DNA from: Castanea sativa | Taxonomy: Eukaryota > Streptophyta > Magnoliopsida > Fagales > Fagaceae | Length of the DNA stretch: 64,000 nucleotides | Reading direction: 5' to 3' | Assembly (NCBI RefSeq): GCF_040712315.1 | Contig: NC_134020.1 | Location: 33,453,751-33,517,750, forward strand | Shown here: positions 1 to 11,272 of the stretch, in pieces | Layout of the letters: every line of letters begins with the position of its first letter | How positions within the stretch are numbered: the stretch's first letter is position 1 | Program-made: the position numbers and the translations under genes | Notes under the pieces: generated by a model | Told to the model about the DNA's origin: nothing | The model's database searches: none | The model's input: the letters and a program-made list of their open reading frames with translations, nothing else

Positions 1-1039
1 TGATTAATTGGACCAATTAGGAAAACAATTTGTTATTTATAATCTATTAAGGTTATTTTCTTTGTAGAAATTGTAATTTTGGCCATCCAAAACATATTAT
101 CAAATAAACAATTATTAGCAAAATCTAAGAATTAAATTTCTATGCATTGTTATAAAATAATAATAATAATAATTAAAGTAAAATTGTAAAAGATAAAATT
201 TGTCTCTCATCCAATAATTATTGTTTAGCCAACCTTTACTTTTCTCTAAATAAATGGCATTATAGAGTACTTCTAATACAATTATTTAGAGTACTTTGTT
301 CACAACAAAGGATTAAAAAATAAATAAAATGATTAAAGTCTCATAGTTTAACATCTAAATTGATCACTATAAAAATCATGCTTTCAAATTACAATAACTA
401 TCAAATTAAATTATCCAAATCATGCTATATAGTAAGATAATATTATATTTTTATATTTAATCATTTATAATGCAATAGGATAACATTTAACAATCAAAGA
501 GAGAAAAAAAAAATACAACAATTAAAAAAAAAAAACTGAATCGCATTAAACTAAAGTAGATTAAAGAATATAAAAAATTATTAACCTAAAGTGAAGATGC
601 AAGAAAAATAAAAAATAAAAATCCACCCAAAAATTAAGTGAGAGAGTGAGAGAGAGAGAGAGAGAGAGAGATAGAGAGAGAGAACCTTTTTTTTTAAAGG
701 AAAAACTATGCATAGAATGAAATAGATAGTGACAAATTTATAGTAAGAGGGTGTGAATAAGAAGAGAAAAAAATAGTAGAAGATGAAGGGAAAGATGAAG
801 AATGATATTAATGTGGAGGGTGGTGGGGAGATGTGAAGGTGAAGGAAGGAGAAAAGTTGGAGAAGTAGTGGGGAGATGAAAATGTATGAGAGGGAGAAAG
901 GTTGGAGAAGTATAAATATGGAATAAAAAAATAATTATAAGAAAATGGAAATAAAAAATTAATTACGTGGACGCTGGCGTGGCTCAACGTGAGCGCAATA
1001 GCATTATACGCTACGCTTTAACTTTTAGTAATATATAGA
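1..1039 (-). mobile_element. Non-autonomous Helitron, 5' part (cut by window edge)
   Basis: Read on the minus strand, the right end starts TCTATATATTACTAAAAG directly after an A. That matches the 5' end (at 48150) of the complete minus-strand Helitron at 45501-48150. The interior is also shared: a GA-repeat block, an 'actatgcatagaatgaa' stretch and a 'caacgtgagc' stretch occur in the same order near both 5' ends. No ORF is present, so it is non-autonomous. The 3' end with hairpin and CTAG lies outside the window. It sits just upstream of the receptor-kinase exons, so it may occupy an intron of that gene or mark where the gene was truncated. Confidence 0.75.
639..683. repeat. GA microsatellite
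   Basis: Nearly pure (GA)n tract with one GATA interruption, inside the Helitron. The related Helitron copy has an equivalent GA tract at about 47734-47773, so the tract is part of the family rather than a local slippage event. Confidence 0.9.
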
Positions 1040-1397
1040 TAGATTACTCTTAATTTGATATATATTGAACATTATATGAAAAATATATGCTTAATAATAA
1101 AAATATATTTTATAATTATTTAATAGACATGTTCCGCCGTACCCGTGTCTTAGTTTTTCAAAAATTGTGGTGTTATCGTGTCATACCCACACCTATATCT
1201 GTACCTGTGTCCGTGCTTTTTAGTTGACTAGTAAGATGCAATGGAATGTATGTGTGTCTGTGTGAGTATAAATAAAATCCTATGATAATCAATACATAAT
1301 TCTATTAGGTATTTTTTTTAAAAATGGCACTGCACCTTTTTATGCAGCACTTATCTCTATGTTTTTATTTTTAACATTGGTCTTATTAAATATGCAG
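1040..1397. other. Spacer between Helitron and first kinase exon
   Basis: AT-rich, no ORF. It ends in a pyrimidine-poor but usable splice acceptor (tatgcag, AG at 1396-1397). The stretch at about 1125-1215 has alternating 'cgtgtc/ccgtgtc' motifs that look like a repeat remnant. It is most simply read as the last part of an intron of the receptor-kinase gene. Confidence 0.5.
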
Positions 1398-3617
1398 CCT
1401 CTATGAGCTCCATAAAAATTGATGGTGTAAAGGATTTCACTTATAGAGAAATGGCTGTAGCTTCAAACAATTTTGACAACTCCACTGAGGTTGGCCAAGG
1501 AGGGTATGGTAAGGTTTATAAAGGCATTCTACCTGATGGTGTAGTTGTGGCCATAAAACGTGCACAACAGGGATCTTTACAGGGTGAAAAAGAGTTCTTG
1601 ACAGAGATAAAATTGTTATCAAGATTACATCATCGAAACCTTGTGTCTTTGATTGGGTATTGTGATGAAGAAGGTGAACAGGTACTTTTCTAATCTTGAA
1701 TTTATATATGCATGTTTTCTATGTTCTTAACACTTATTCCAAATTTCAAGCCAATTGGATGTTATTTTCTATTCGATTTGTAAACTCATCTTTTATGCAT
1801 AATTTTAATATAAAATAACTTGAAATTTAAACATTTAGTAATCTAATGGCAGATTTGTCAAAATTCGCATCAAATGAAATAAATATTGAGTGGTGTAGGA
1901 TTGCTTAAAGAGTTAAAGTTACACTAGATATAACTTGAACCTAACCCATATACATAATGAATAAAAGATTGGATTATCCACCAATCTTCTTGGATACACA
2001 GGGAGATGATTCCCATCTACTTAGGAAGTTGATGCAATTACGCCAAATGAGCTGTAAGAGTTAAAAAGAAGAAGTGAAAGATGTAAAACTGTGTACATAG
2101 CTGCTTTGAATATGCAAACAATGGAAGAAATCAAATTCGGTTTAGAGACATTACAGATGAGATTCTGCCAAATTAGTTGCTTAATAATGTAGAAGCATAG
2201 ACGGTTCTTCATAAAGTAAGGATTATTTTGGCTCTAAGAAATGCATAAAAGACTTAAATATCTGCTTTTGCAGTGAACTTGGGAGAATATAGTTTTTCTT
2301 CTTCATGAGCAGTCTGTTGCTCCTGCAAAATTGTTTGGCTTTCACACCCTGGGGACTAGCTTTTCTTTCTCACTATTGCTTAATTTGTTTTGAAATTTTT
2401 TCTTCGGAGGAGCTTCATGTAAGTATTGTTTTGCATGCAGATGTTGGTCTATGAGTTTATGTCAAATGGTACTCTGAGGGATCACCTTTCTGGTACACCT
2501 TATAATCATTCTCTAAACTTGCCTTTTATTGATTTCACTATAGTATTTTCTAGGTATTCCTCATTGCGAATGATTGCAATATATAACTTGCAACAATACA
2601 CTTTCTCCCCCTCCCCCCCCCCCTCCCACCACCACCAAAAAAACAAATTCCGTTTTATTTATATATTTTATAGCTAAACGTAACTTTTTTACTTTCAAAT
2701 TCTATATCCATTCTAATGAGCTTATTAGGGGTTCATGTGTGTAATAATACAGCCAAGTGTAAAGAACCTCTAAGTTTTGCTATGAGATTGAGAATTGCCC
2801 TAGGATCGGCTAAGGGCATCCTCTACCTACATACTGAAGCTGATCCTCCAGTATTTCACCGAGATATCAAGGCCAGCAACATATTATTGGACTCCAAGTA
2901 TATGGCAAAAGTTGCTGATTTTGGACTTTCACGACTTGCCCCAGTTCCAGATATTGAAGGGATGGTGCCTACTCATGTATCAACAGTTGTTAAGGGGACA
3001 CCAGTAAGACTCTTATAGTTGATGTTTAACTAATAGAATTATAAACTTCATATTTTTCTAGGTTGATGAGTGAATTCTTATCAGTGTTCTCCAGCTGTGG
3101 CACAAGTGCCACATTTTAACTGCTTATAAGTTTCATATGATTCAACACTTGACAATCTAGCCTGGGCTACTAACTCTTCTTGGAAAAACAATAAAAATGA
3201 ATTGATAATAGTGTTGTTCATTTCCATTTTTGTGTAAGGGTAGATTGCAGAAAACCACCCTAAACTACGGGATACTTGCACATCACAAACTTTGAAAATT
3301 TGGTTGAAACTACTGTGGCAAAAAGGGAACTAATAGCCTGATAGAAGTATTAGGAATGAATTAAATGAGAGAGGTTCAAAAAGAGAAGCTAAAAATCTTT
3401 TATAGCCTTCATCCACTATATTCCATATATATATATATATGAGTTTTTTTTTTGAATCCTATATATGTGAGAGTTGGTTACAAGGAATAGAAATATTCTA
3501 GACAATATGATAGCTGGTGAGGGATACTTCAGACTAATCTGGAAGGATTCAACACAATGCAAGGGTACCACCTATACAATATAAACTCTTTAACAGGGTG
3601 CAAAGTGCAAGATCCCC

Positions 3618-3648
<31 letters not shown>

Positions 3649-4833
3649 ATATTGGTAAGTTACACACGGTCCCAATAAGTCTTGAATCCACAACCTCACC
3701 CTCCATCTCATTACTGTGGGACACGGAATTGCCAATTGAGCTATAGGTCGTCGGCAATCCCCATAATTTAGGGTGGTTTTTTTGGAACTAACCATTTTTT
3801 TAAATTGTAAATTTATACCTTTTTTATTATTAAAAAATAAAAAAATGTAACTCAAACTCTGTGAAATAGACTTAGTAGGACGTTGTTTAAGATGTAACTG
3901 ATGCCTATTTTCTTTTTCTTTCATTCTTTGGATTAAATTTGCAGGGTTACCTTGATCCGGAGTATTTCTTAACTCGTAAATTGACAGACAAGAGTGATGT
4001 TTATAGCCTTGGTGTTGTTTTTCTTGAACTCTTGACTGGGAAGCAGCCAATCTCACATGGAAAAAACATTGTTAGAGAGGTAAAACCTTATAGACTTGTT
4101 TGTCTTGGATTTGATGGGGCCTAATGGTGCATCAGGTGCTTAGGCATGAAAGGGAAAATTGTTCTTCCGTGATTTGTTTTATTGTGTAGAATAAAGATGA
4201 CAGATTTTAGTTATTCTCTCTCTCCTCTTCTTCTTGTCATATGTCATTTTATTCTAGACGTAAAGATGAGAGATATCCTCATTTGCAAGTATCAGTTTTA
4301 ACTTCAAACCCTGAAATCTTAAAAAAAAAAATCTTCACTTCTGTCCTTATGTGAAACATTCATTTACTTGTATAACATTTATGATCATTTTGGCATAATG
4401 ATCATATTATTTAATCCTGTAGATGCAGCGGCTTAAATTTGGGTAGTAAAATGGTTTCTTATAGTTTTTATATGGTTTCTATTTGTTTCAGGTTAATGTT
4501 GCGAGTAAATCTGATATGATCTTTTCGGTCATTGATGGACGAATGGGATCTTATCCTCCTAAATGTGTGGTGAAATTTTTGAATTTGGCTCTCAAGTGTT
4601 GCGGAGATGAGACAGATGCTAGACCTTCAATGGCAGAGGTGGTTAGAGAACTTGAAAGTATATGGCATATGATGCCTGATTCCGACATTATATCAGTAGG
4701 TCCTATGGTCACTAATGCTGAAAAGGTTGCAACTCCACCATCATCATCCTCTACGGTGAAGGATTCTTATGCATCAGAGATATCTGGCATTGAACTAGTT
4801 AGTGGAGTCGTTCCATCTATCGTGCCTAGATAG
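1398..4833 (+). CDS. LRR receptor-like kinase, kinase domain and C-terminus (5' part missing)
   Basis: Five exons can be placed with GT/AG borders: 1398-1681, 2441-2492, 2753-3003, 3945-4079 and 4492-4833. Phases match at every join and give about 352 codons from Met1403 to the stop, with no internal stop. Visible kinase motifs are the glycine loop GQGGYG, the lysine in VAIKRA, the catalytic loop [21 protein letters not shown] (split by intron 4), DVYSLGVV and DARPSM. The sequence resembles the plant LRR-RLK group around Arabidopsis At1g06840 (subfamily VIII-1), plasma-membrane Ser/Thr kinases. Residues before the ATG stay in frame, so 1403 is probably not the real start. The leucine-rich ectodomain and the membrane segment are not in the window. 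They either lie upstream beyond the Helitron or are lost. The frame is intact; expression is unknown. Confidence 0.82.
1740..1955. mobile_element. MITE fragment in kinase intron
   Basis: The stretch at 1889-1950 (gagtggtgta, then an imperfect match to the end 'ttgaaccta') matches the right terminal inverted repeat of the MITE at 21239-21619. The left terminus is not clear, so this is a truncated or diverged copy within the first visible intron. Confidence 0.55.
2593..2645 (+). repeat. C-rich/CCA low-complexity tract
   Basis: Run of C with T interruptions followed by CCA repeats and an A run, in the intron after the 52-bp kinase exon. The ORF that reads through it is an artefact of this low complexity. 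Confidence 0.7.
3619..3755 (-). mobile_element. tRNA-derived SINE-like sequence
   Basis: On the minus strand there is an A-box-like TAGCTCAATTGG and, about 40 nt downstream, a B-box-like GGATTCAAGAC, the layout of a Pol III promoter in tRNA-derived SINEs. It ends in an AT-rich TATC-repeat tail. Possible flanking repeats are atcccccata and atccccataa. It lies inside an intron, antisense to the gene. Confidence 0.45.
3626..3652. repeat. GATA/TA microsatellite
   Basis: Short (TAGA)n array next to a TA tract; probably the 3' tail of the minus-strand SINE-like insert. Confidence 0.7.
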
Positions 4834-5240
4834 AAAACATTTTTAAAATAGATTGTATTAGAACCTGAGATGCTATGATCTTGATGTTGTGTAAAGTCTC
4901 ACTCTTCATTATTCACTACATTTTTATTTTTTTTGGTAAACTAATTAGTTAGACATTTTTTTTTGTAAACTAATTAGTTAGAGCTGTAGATGGTGTAATA
5001 ATGTCACTGTAAAAACGTATGTACTGTTCAATAATGAAGTTGTTGATAGTGAAATTTTGAAATACATTGATAAGAAGCGTAAACTTTATGGAGTATGTGC
5101 TGTCTGATTCAATATAAACATAAACTTTATGGGACACTGAGCAGTCTTAAAGCTACAAGAAAAAAAGAAGATTTGATTGAAATGCTTTTACTGGCTTCAT
5201 ACACACTGGTATGATTAGGGGTGGTGGTCAGTGGTCACTC
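4834..5240 (+). other. 3' untranslated/downstream region of the kinase gene
   Basis: No ORF. It contains a short tandem duplication at about 4933-4982 (two copies of taaactaattagttaga) and several AATAA-like signals. Nothing else is recognisable. Confidence 0.4.
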
Positions 5241-5785
5241 AGTTGGCATTGAATCGCTATGGATCCTCAAAGGCCATCAAATACGTGGTTGGGCCCGGTT
5301 CTAAGAATGGGCTGGTTAGATTAGAATAATAAGGCCCATTTAAGCCTAGGGTTATGGACGAGCTTGGGAACAAACCAAGAGTGGGACAATTTTTTTTTTT
5401 TTTTTTTTTTGTTGAGAATATTAAGTATTTTAACACACACACGGGAATAGGGGAGAAGGACTTAAATAAATTGACAGTAGTATATATCCAAACCTGAAAG
5501 TGGTGGGACGAATTGAGTCCCACCCCACTTTTAGCAATAGGAGGTTGGTGAATGGAACTTTTATAAGTTCATAAATGAATGTGATTTTATCTAATTAACT
5601 CAAATAATATAATTTTAACTATAACATAATTGTTAGTTATTAGCATTTTCTTATAAATTGGAAAAAAATTAAGGTAATGTTTTTTTTTTTTTTGTTTCTT
5701 ATATGGGAAGTGAGTAAGTTAATTTAAGTAGTTCATGAATAAGTTCGAGCTTGTTTGATAAAATAAAATGTAGATAACATATACT
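5241..5785. other. Intergenic, no gene seen
   Basis: Contains a T run near 5392-5410 and AT-rich DNA. The minus-strand ORF across 5257-5523 resembles no protein and includes the homopolymer, so it is not annotated. Confidence 0.5.
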
Positions 5786-6150
5786 TTTGGCTTTTATAGT
5801 TTATGATTATTTTCATTTTTGTTTTTTAAGTTTCACAATTTTCTTTTTAACCATTTATGTTTGATTTTGTTTTCATGTTGGACATATTGCTCATTTTCAT
5901 TAGTTATCTAACCGTATATTCCCACAACATTTTAGAGCTAATATTTCATGAAATAGTTAAACATAGAAGGAACTTAACAATCATATTACTAATGAGAATG
6001 AACTACCAATTAAAGAAAAAAAAAACACTAATGAAAATGAACTGCAAGACTAATAAGAAAACAAATTGAAACATAAAAAGGGAAAAGTGAAGATTTTGAA
6101 ATATAAAAGGCCAAAATGGAAATAATCCGAAACTTTAAGGGTCAAAAAAC
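5786..6150. mobile_element. Foldback (TIR) element about 365 bp
   Basis: The left arm from about 5786 (ttttggcttttatagttta) and the right arm ending near 6150 (gaaactttaagggtcaaaaa) are diverged inverted repeats of about 55-60 bp. There is no coding capacity. Long, degenerate TIRs of this kind are typical of Mutator-derived MITEs. No clear target duplication was found. Confidence 0.5.
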
Positions 6151-6589
6151 TACTTTAATTAGAAGAAAATCAACTAAGATTGAACATGTAATCTCAATTG
6201 ATATTGAACTTGAACTCGACTCATGATTGAAATAAAATTAAATGAAGAATCCTAAACTTTTAATAGTCCCCTTTGACTCTACTTGTTTGCAATCCTAGAG
6301 CTGACTAGAGCTCAATATATATATTTTTACACATATCTTATTTATACTTTTTTTTGGGTACATTACATATTCTATTACCATTCCTTAAAAGATATTTTCT
6401 ATAACTTTTAGTACTTTTATGACTGCACATTCCCTTCATTGTTTACCTCATTAATATCAAAATTACTTTGTCAAGGATGACAAAATACCTCAAACCCATT
6501 TCATCTCAATAGGGTAGGGCACCTTGATCCAACCTTATCCTACTCCATTGTGATCCTTAATTAAATTAAACTAATCACTTGGAAAGTTC

Positions 6590-6590
<1 letters not shown>
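6151..6590. other. Intergenic, no gene seen
   Basis: AT-rich. At about 6474 'aaggatgacaaaatacc' resembles 'tagggatggcaaatat' at about 7476, in the same orientation, so both may be remnants of one dispersed family. Confidence 0.4.

Positions 6591-6653
<63 letters not shown>
6589..6653. repeat. AAT microsatellite, left half
   Basis: Pure (AAT)n. The same repeat resumes at 7436-7463 after the solo LTR, so one microsatellite was split by the insertion. Confidence 0.95.
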
Positions 6654-7435
6654 TGTGAGGATAATTGAGCCGAGCAGGAGTGTTGGGCCTTGGGCCTCAC
6701 TCGAGGGTATATAGGAGCCTGAGGATGATCAAAAGGATTAAAAAATGTTGGGGTCAATGGGCCGAGGATAAGGAAAATTAATAATGAGCTGGTGGTATCT
6801 CCCGATGATCTGAGCTTCCTCGGGAAAGTATTGTGGAAGGTTGGAGCCCGGCCGCCTAGAGAATAGTGTGCAAGACGTAAACATTCTTTGGAGGATAAGC
6901 TTTAGGGAAAGAAGCCAACAATAAAGGAGGAAATATCTTAGAAGAAGGCAGCTACCACTACATTAAATGCTCTACACCTAACCAACTGACCGCATTTATG
7001 TAGAAATGACACCTAAAACAGTGATATCTCAATTTACAGCTATTCACAAAGCTTCCGGGAGGTTTTGGATGGGACAAGCATCCAATAGATCACCTATAAG
7101 ATCAACTAGTGTAAGGTTGGGATAAAGGAAGAGGACTATATAAGGAAAGGGCCCTCACAAAAAAATGGGGCATCTAATCTGAGAGAAAAGGAAGAACACC
7201 TTGTACTTAGAAAATCTTGAGTAAATATAAGAACACTTAATCCTCGGACTTGACCGAGAAGTGTAATTCTTACATTGTATTTTCTTACTGGCTTGCATCC
7301 TGTCAATCCAGGCCCGTATTTGTTTTGCTAAGTCACTCTGTTGTAAAATCCACTCTCTACAAAATATATTGTTGTTAGGCTTGCTGGGCCCTCATCCATC
7401 GATCGTGGGCTGTGGGTCGGAGTCTAGTCCTTACA
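6654..7435 (+). mobile_element. Solo LTR (Gypsy-type) in the AAT microsatellite
   Basis: Starts TGTGAGGATAATT and ends CTTACA, 782 bp, flanked by 5-bp direct repeats ATAAT (6649-6653 and 7436-7440). The middle part (about 6950-7040, 'accactacattaaatg', 'ccgcattta') is related to the LTR of the Gypsy element at 10483 and to the solo LTR at 52905. A TATA-like ctatataagg lies near 7137. No internal region remains, so it is the product of LTR-LTR recombination. The duplicate lies in simple repeat DNA, so the TSD alone is weak evidence. Confidence 0.85.
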
Positions 7436-7463
7436 ATAATAATAATAATAATAATAATAATAA

Positions 7464-8190
7464 TTACTTACAAGTAGGGATGGCAAATATGTTTTGCCTT
7501 GCTTGACCCACTCCTGCCCCCCATCCCCCTACACAAACTTTCCTCTCCTCAAAGAGTTGACAAGGCAGGGACAGGTTTTGTTTGTCTTGTCGTGCCCTTA
7601 ATGTATATAAACATATTTTATTTAATATATATTTAAATGATTTATACATATAATTTAATCATTTACATACATACATAGGAAGACTTTGACTTTTTTGGAC
7701 TCTTCCATATTATGCCATATAAGTTTTGGTAGCCTCACAATTTTTCACATAATTTTTATTTTTATTTAATTCTTTATTATTTGACATAATTTATATATTT
7801 TTCAATTCCTTACTTATTTGACAAAAACTAATCAAATGGCAACCATTCCTTTTAATACTCCAATATGTAGCTTGTATTTATACTCCGATTAGGAATTTTT
7901 TTTCTTAGAGTGGCATGCAAGTCTTTGACTTACTTCCAAAGCATGTTTGTATGCAATGCAAATTTCTTCACAGTAAAGGATGTGTAGCCGACTTACTCCC
8001 ATAAAAATCATATAGGATTAAAAGAACTAGGCTAAGCTCAACCCATTCATCTATATAAGAAGCAAAAACCCTCATAGAAAAATTAAACAATATTGTAGTT
8101 GTAGTTTCAACTTTCAAGCCATGAGAAACTCACTGTGGAAACATCAGCAAGACAATAGAAAAAGAAATACACCATGACCAAGTACAGGAA
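7464..8190. other. Intergenic, no gene seen
   Basis: AT-rich, no supported ORF. A TATA-like ctatataag near 8052 precedes the E3-ligase fragment and could be its old promoter. Confidence 0.4.
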
Positions 8191-8195
8191 GATCA

Positions 8196-8375
8196 TCCAA
8201 TCTTCACATGCCAAATATGTGTAGAGTCCGTGGCTCCACGCAATCAAACCAAAAATTCAACTACAATAACAACCATGTGCACCCTCTTTTGTGATGCCAA
8301 ATACATTGAAACCTAGATTGATAACAATGTGCCAAACATTGAATGTCCTATATTTATTTATGGAGCTTGAATTTC
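8196..8375 (+). pseudogene. RBR-type E3 ubiquitin ligase, RING1 fragment (pseudogene)
   Basis: One frame reads TCQICVESVAP followed by a Cys-rich stretch ending NVPNIECP. This is the pattern of the RING1 region of plant RBR (RING-IBR-RING) E3 ligases: a CxxC pair, then a Cys/His segment, then AKYIE and IECP. An in-frame stop follows YIET, and part of the Cys/His segment is missing, so zinc coordination would fail. No IBR or RING2 sequence follows. The call rests on motif spacing recognised by eye. Confidence 0.55.
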
Positions 8376-9160
8376 ATGTTTAAATAAGAATTAATAAATA
8401 AAAATTAATATCATACATATTCTATACCTCACTTTGAAGGCTTCACAACATCATTATTTTATTTATTTGATTTTTAAATCAAATTTTACCACTACAAACA
8501 TGTTTCTCTTATATTCTGTTGTGTACTTCGGTCCACTTTGGTCCTTGTAGACACCTAATTTCACACACATAATTTAACCTTTGGAGATGATGAAATAATC
8601 ATTCTAAGTACCCAAAAATCACAATTGAATTTGCTCCAAAAGAAAAAAAAATCACGATTGCATTTCATTCATTAAGTCATTCATCACACATCATGAAAAT
8701 GATCTTGAGATTCTAACGATCACGACGATATGTTCGGTTTTCAAATCAGACGGTTGGATCGAAAGATATCACAAGATCAAGTTTTACTGGTCTGCATGCA
8801 TTTATTTGGGTGAAAATTATCACACGTGATTAGTTGAAATTAATTTTGATTGGTTAACAATTAAAATTAATTAAATGAATTTCTGTGATTGGTGGTTTAT
8901 TTTGTTAAAATAAGATTGGTTGCATGGGAATAATAGAAATAATCTGATAATGTTAAAATTGAACTAATAATTAAGTTTTTAGGGTAATTATCTCTAAAAT
9001 AATTATTTTAAAATTTAATTATCAAGTTAAGATAAATTTTATCAGAAATACAAGTCCAGAACACATTTAAGTACAATCCCCAACTTAGAAAAACGCCCAA
9101 AAGAAGTCCAAAATGTGTAAAAAACGAAAGTTTGGTGAAACTGCTGAAAGTGCCAATTGG
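8376..9160. other. Intergenic, no gene seen
   Basis: AT-rich. At 8527-8552 two units of the GGTCCA minisatellite found downstream occur alone ('cggtccactttggtcc'). Confidence 0.4.
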
Positions 9161-9164
9161 TAGT

Positions 9165-9551
9165 AACCCATCAACAGTCATATTGGTCCACTTTGGTTCT
9201 ATTTGGTCATTCTGTCCACTTTGGTCCTATTTGGTCGACTTTAGTCCAATTCTGTCCACTTTGGTTCTATTCAATCCATTAGGTCTTATTTGGTCTTATT
9301 TGATCCACTTTGGTTCTATTCGGTCCGCATTAGTCTAATTCGGTCCATTTTATCCACTTCGGTCCAATTTAGTCATATTATGTACACTTTGATTCTATTC
9401 GGTCCACTTTGGTCCTATTTGATCCATTCTATCCACTTTTGTTTTATTTGGTCTACTTCCATCAAATTTGGTCTATTAGGTTCTATTCGTTTGACTTTGG
9501 TCTCCTTTTGTCCTATTCTATCCCCTTCAGTCCATTTGATCCACTTTGGTT
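9165..9551 (+). repeat. GGTCCA minisatellite, main block
   Basis: Imperfect tandem array of 10-11-bp units with core TT(T/C)GGTCCA(C/T), often paired into about 21-bp dimers (ccactttggtcctatttggt). It is open in one frame only because the repeat lacks stops; the translation is not a protein. The array resumes at 10137. Confidence 0.85.
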
Positions 9552-10136
9552 GAGTGGCAGAGCTATAATTTGAGTTGAGGAGGAGCAAAATTTATATATG
9601 ATACACGTACTTACACAAATTATGTAAAAAATTAAAAGCTACTCATTTAAATACTAAGTGATATTTAATGAAATTATACCAATAAAAAAAATATGCAAAA
9701 AATGCTTATTCATAATATTGTATTTATCTATTGAGATATTTCTCACATGAATGATCTATTTTTAATTTTTTTAGAGCCAAAACTCAAGTTATGAATAAAA
9801 CTATTAGCAGTTAGATAAATAATGAGTGTAATATATATGAATTTCTATTATTTTGGTTAATACAGTCCCATAAAAGGTTCAAATTATAATATGGTGCATA
9901 CAAACTAAAAAATTCAATGCAAGGCATACTAGTGGAAAACTTAAGGTTCCTCAATAGTTCGTTTAGAAGTTGTGCTTTATTTTAAGACCAAAGAAATAGA
10001 GTGACATTTAATAAACCCAAAAACAAAAAATAGGTAGGGGTATTTAATAAGTATTAGCTATAATAATTAGGGGAATTTTTTGGGTGGGCCAAGGGGGGCA
10101 ACTGCCTCCCCTCGACCCCTCCAATCTCCGCCCCTG
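9552..10136. mobile_element. Non-autonomous hAT-like element (585 bp) inside the minisatellite
   Basis: The left end gagtggcagagct and the inverted right end (caggggcggagat) form short TIRs of the CAGNGGCNGAG type. The flanks ctttggtt (9544-9551) and ttttggtc (10137-10144) match at 6 of 8 bases, as expected for an aged 8-bp hAT duplication, though in repeat DNA this is less decisive. There is no transposase ORF. The right subterminal region is rich in GGGGGG and CCCCTC, as in this common plant repeat class. Confidence 0.6.
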
Positions 10137-10180
10137 TTTTGGTCTATTTCGGTCCATTTTCGTGCACTTACATAGTGGAA
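10137..10180 (+). repeat. GGTCCA minisatellite, right remnant
   Basis: Continues the same repeat ('tttcggtccattttcg') directly after the hAT-like element. Confidence 0.75.
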
Positions 10181-10482
10181 AAATACAGGTTTAGGTTAAG
10201 AGCACCTATTCTAAATCCAACTTAAAAAAATATCGATCTCAAATTCATATTAGGTGAAATCTTAAGCATAATATTTATTATTGTTACACTTCTATTAGGC
10301 CACATTAACGTAACATTTTGGTTCACTTTAATCCAACTAAATTTAAGTGAAGTCTTTCTAAATATAAAGGCTATGAATATACAAATGTACTTTAGGGCAA
10401 TTACTTTTTTTTTTTTTTTTTTTAATGTCATTACTTTTAAATAAATTGCATGAGGTTAATTATATATATATATATATATATA
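10181..10482. other. Intergenic with T run and TA microsatellite
   Basis: T tract at 10405-10423 and (TA)n at 10461-10482, the latter being the insertion site of the Gypsy element. No gene. Confidence 0.6.
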
Positions 10483-11225
10483 TGTGGGGAGTAAAAGGAC
10501 CCAAGCGGGCATTTGGGCCTTTGGGCTCTAGCAAGGAGGGCTGATATGTTTTTGAGCTAAGAATTTGTTAGTACTACGACTCGGCCCATACGCCAAGGGT
10601 CCGAGGACACATCCGAGGGTGAGTTTCTCCTCGGACAGACCCAAGAGAACTCGGAGATTCACTACGAAGGTCAAGGCAGTATTCCGGAAAGACTGTTGGT
10701 TAAGAGGGGGAAACCCTGAACCTTCTAGATACACCGGTGTCAGAAAAATATCATGAGCAAAGGCTGCCACCTCCACATTAAAGACTCTGCACCTACCTCC
10801 CTGGCCGCATTAATGGGGAAGTGACCCCTGAACAGTCGAACTGAAACTTCTGGTTACTATTCAAAGGCACTAAGAGAAGAAATATCTAGAGGAGAGGGGA
10901 TTTGAGCAACACGTGGATAAAGCATCAGGGGAAGAAGTATTTAGGGGGGGGGGGAGTTTGTAACCAAGGGGGGGTGAAAAAAGAATTGTAATCTTTAAGA
11001 AAGAAAGAGAAATAATACAGAAGTAGTCCTCGGCTCACGTCCGAGTAGGTCCATCTGCAATTATCATTCATTATTTACAAGTGTTTGCACACCATAGTCT
11101 GTTATCAAGTTCTCAGTACCTCTAATCTAGATTTCAAGCTCACACTCTACAAATTTCATTGTTTAAGGCTCATTGGGCCTAAGCCCATAATTGTCTTTGG
11201 GTCCAGGTGCAATTGTGCACTTACA
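10483..11225 (+). repeat. Element 1 left (5') LTR
   Basis: 743 bp, TG...CA. It contains repeated 'cgaggac/ctcggac' words and a G run of 11 at about 10944. The minus strand carries a small ORF (10528-10776), also present in the right LTR, which is not considered a gene. Confidence 0.93.
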
Positions 11226-11226
11226 A

Positions 11227-11243
11227 TTGGCGCCGTCTGTGGG
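11227..11243 (+). promoter_or_regulatory. Primer binding site of element 1
   Basis: TTGGCGCCGTCTGTGGG one base after the LTR end. TGGCGCCG is the start typical of the PBS in many plant Gypsy elements, complementary to a tRNA 3' end (Asp-type suspected; not checked against tRNA sequences). Confidence 0.75.
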
Positions 11244-11272
11244 AAATCTAGTCTGGAAGGAGCTGGGATACT

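Larger units (their letters stand above)
3240..3795. mobile_element. Foldback element in kinase intron, with nested SINE-like insert
   Basis: The arms 'gaaaaccaccctaaact' near 3248 and 'agggtggtttttttggaac' near 3768 are inverted to each other, giving a TIR-type structure of about 550 bp in the fourth intron. The right arm sits against a tRNA-like SINE segment, so the unit is probably composite. Boundaries are approximate and no target duplication is certain. Confidence 0.4.

Noticed and set aside
6575..6757. ORF with poly-Leu
   Set aside because: Translation of the AAT microsatellite and LTR edge.
9132..9553. Two overlapping ORFs over the minisatellite
   Set aside because: The repeat unit simply lacks stops in these frames; no protein family pattern.
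10528..10776. Minus-strand 82-codon ORF in both LTRs of element 1
   Set aside because: Present in both LTRs because they are copies; no domain, no start context; treated as chance.
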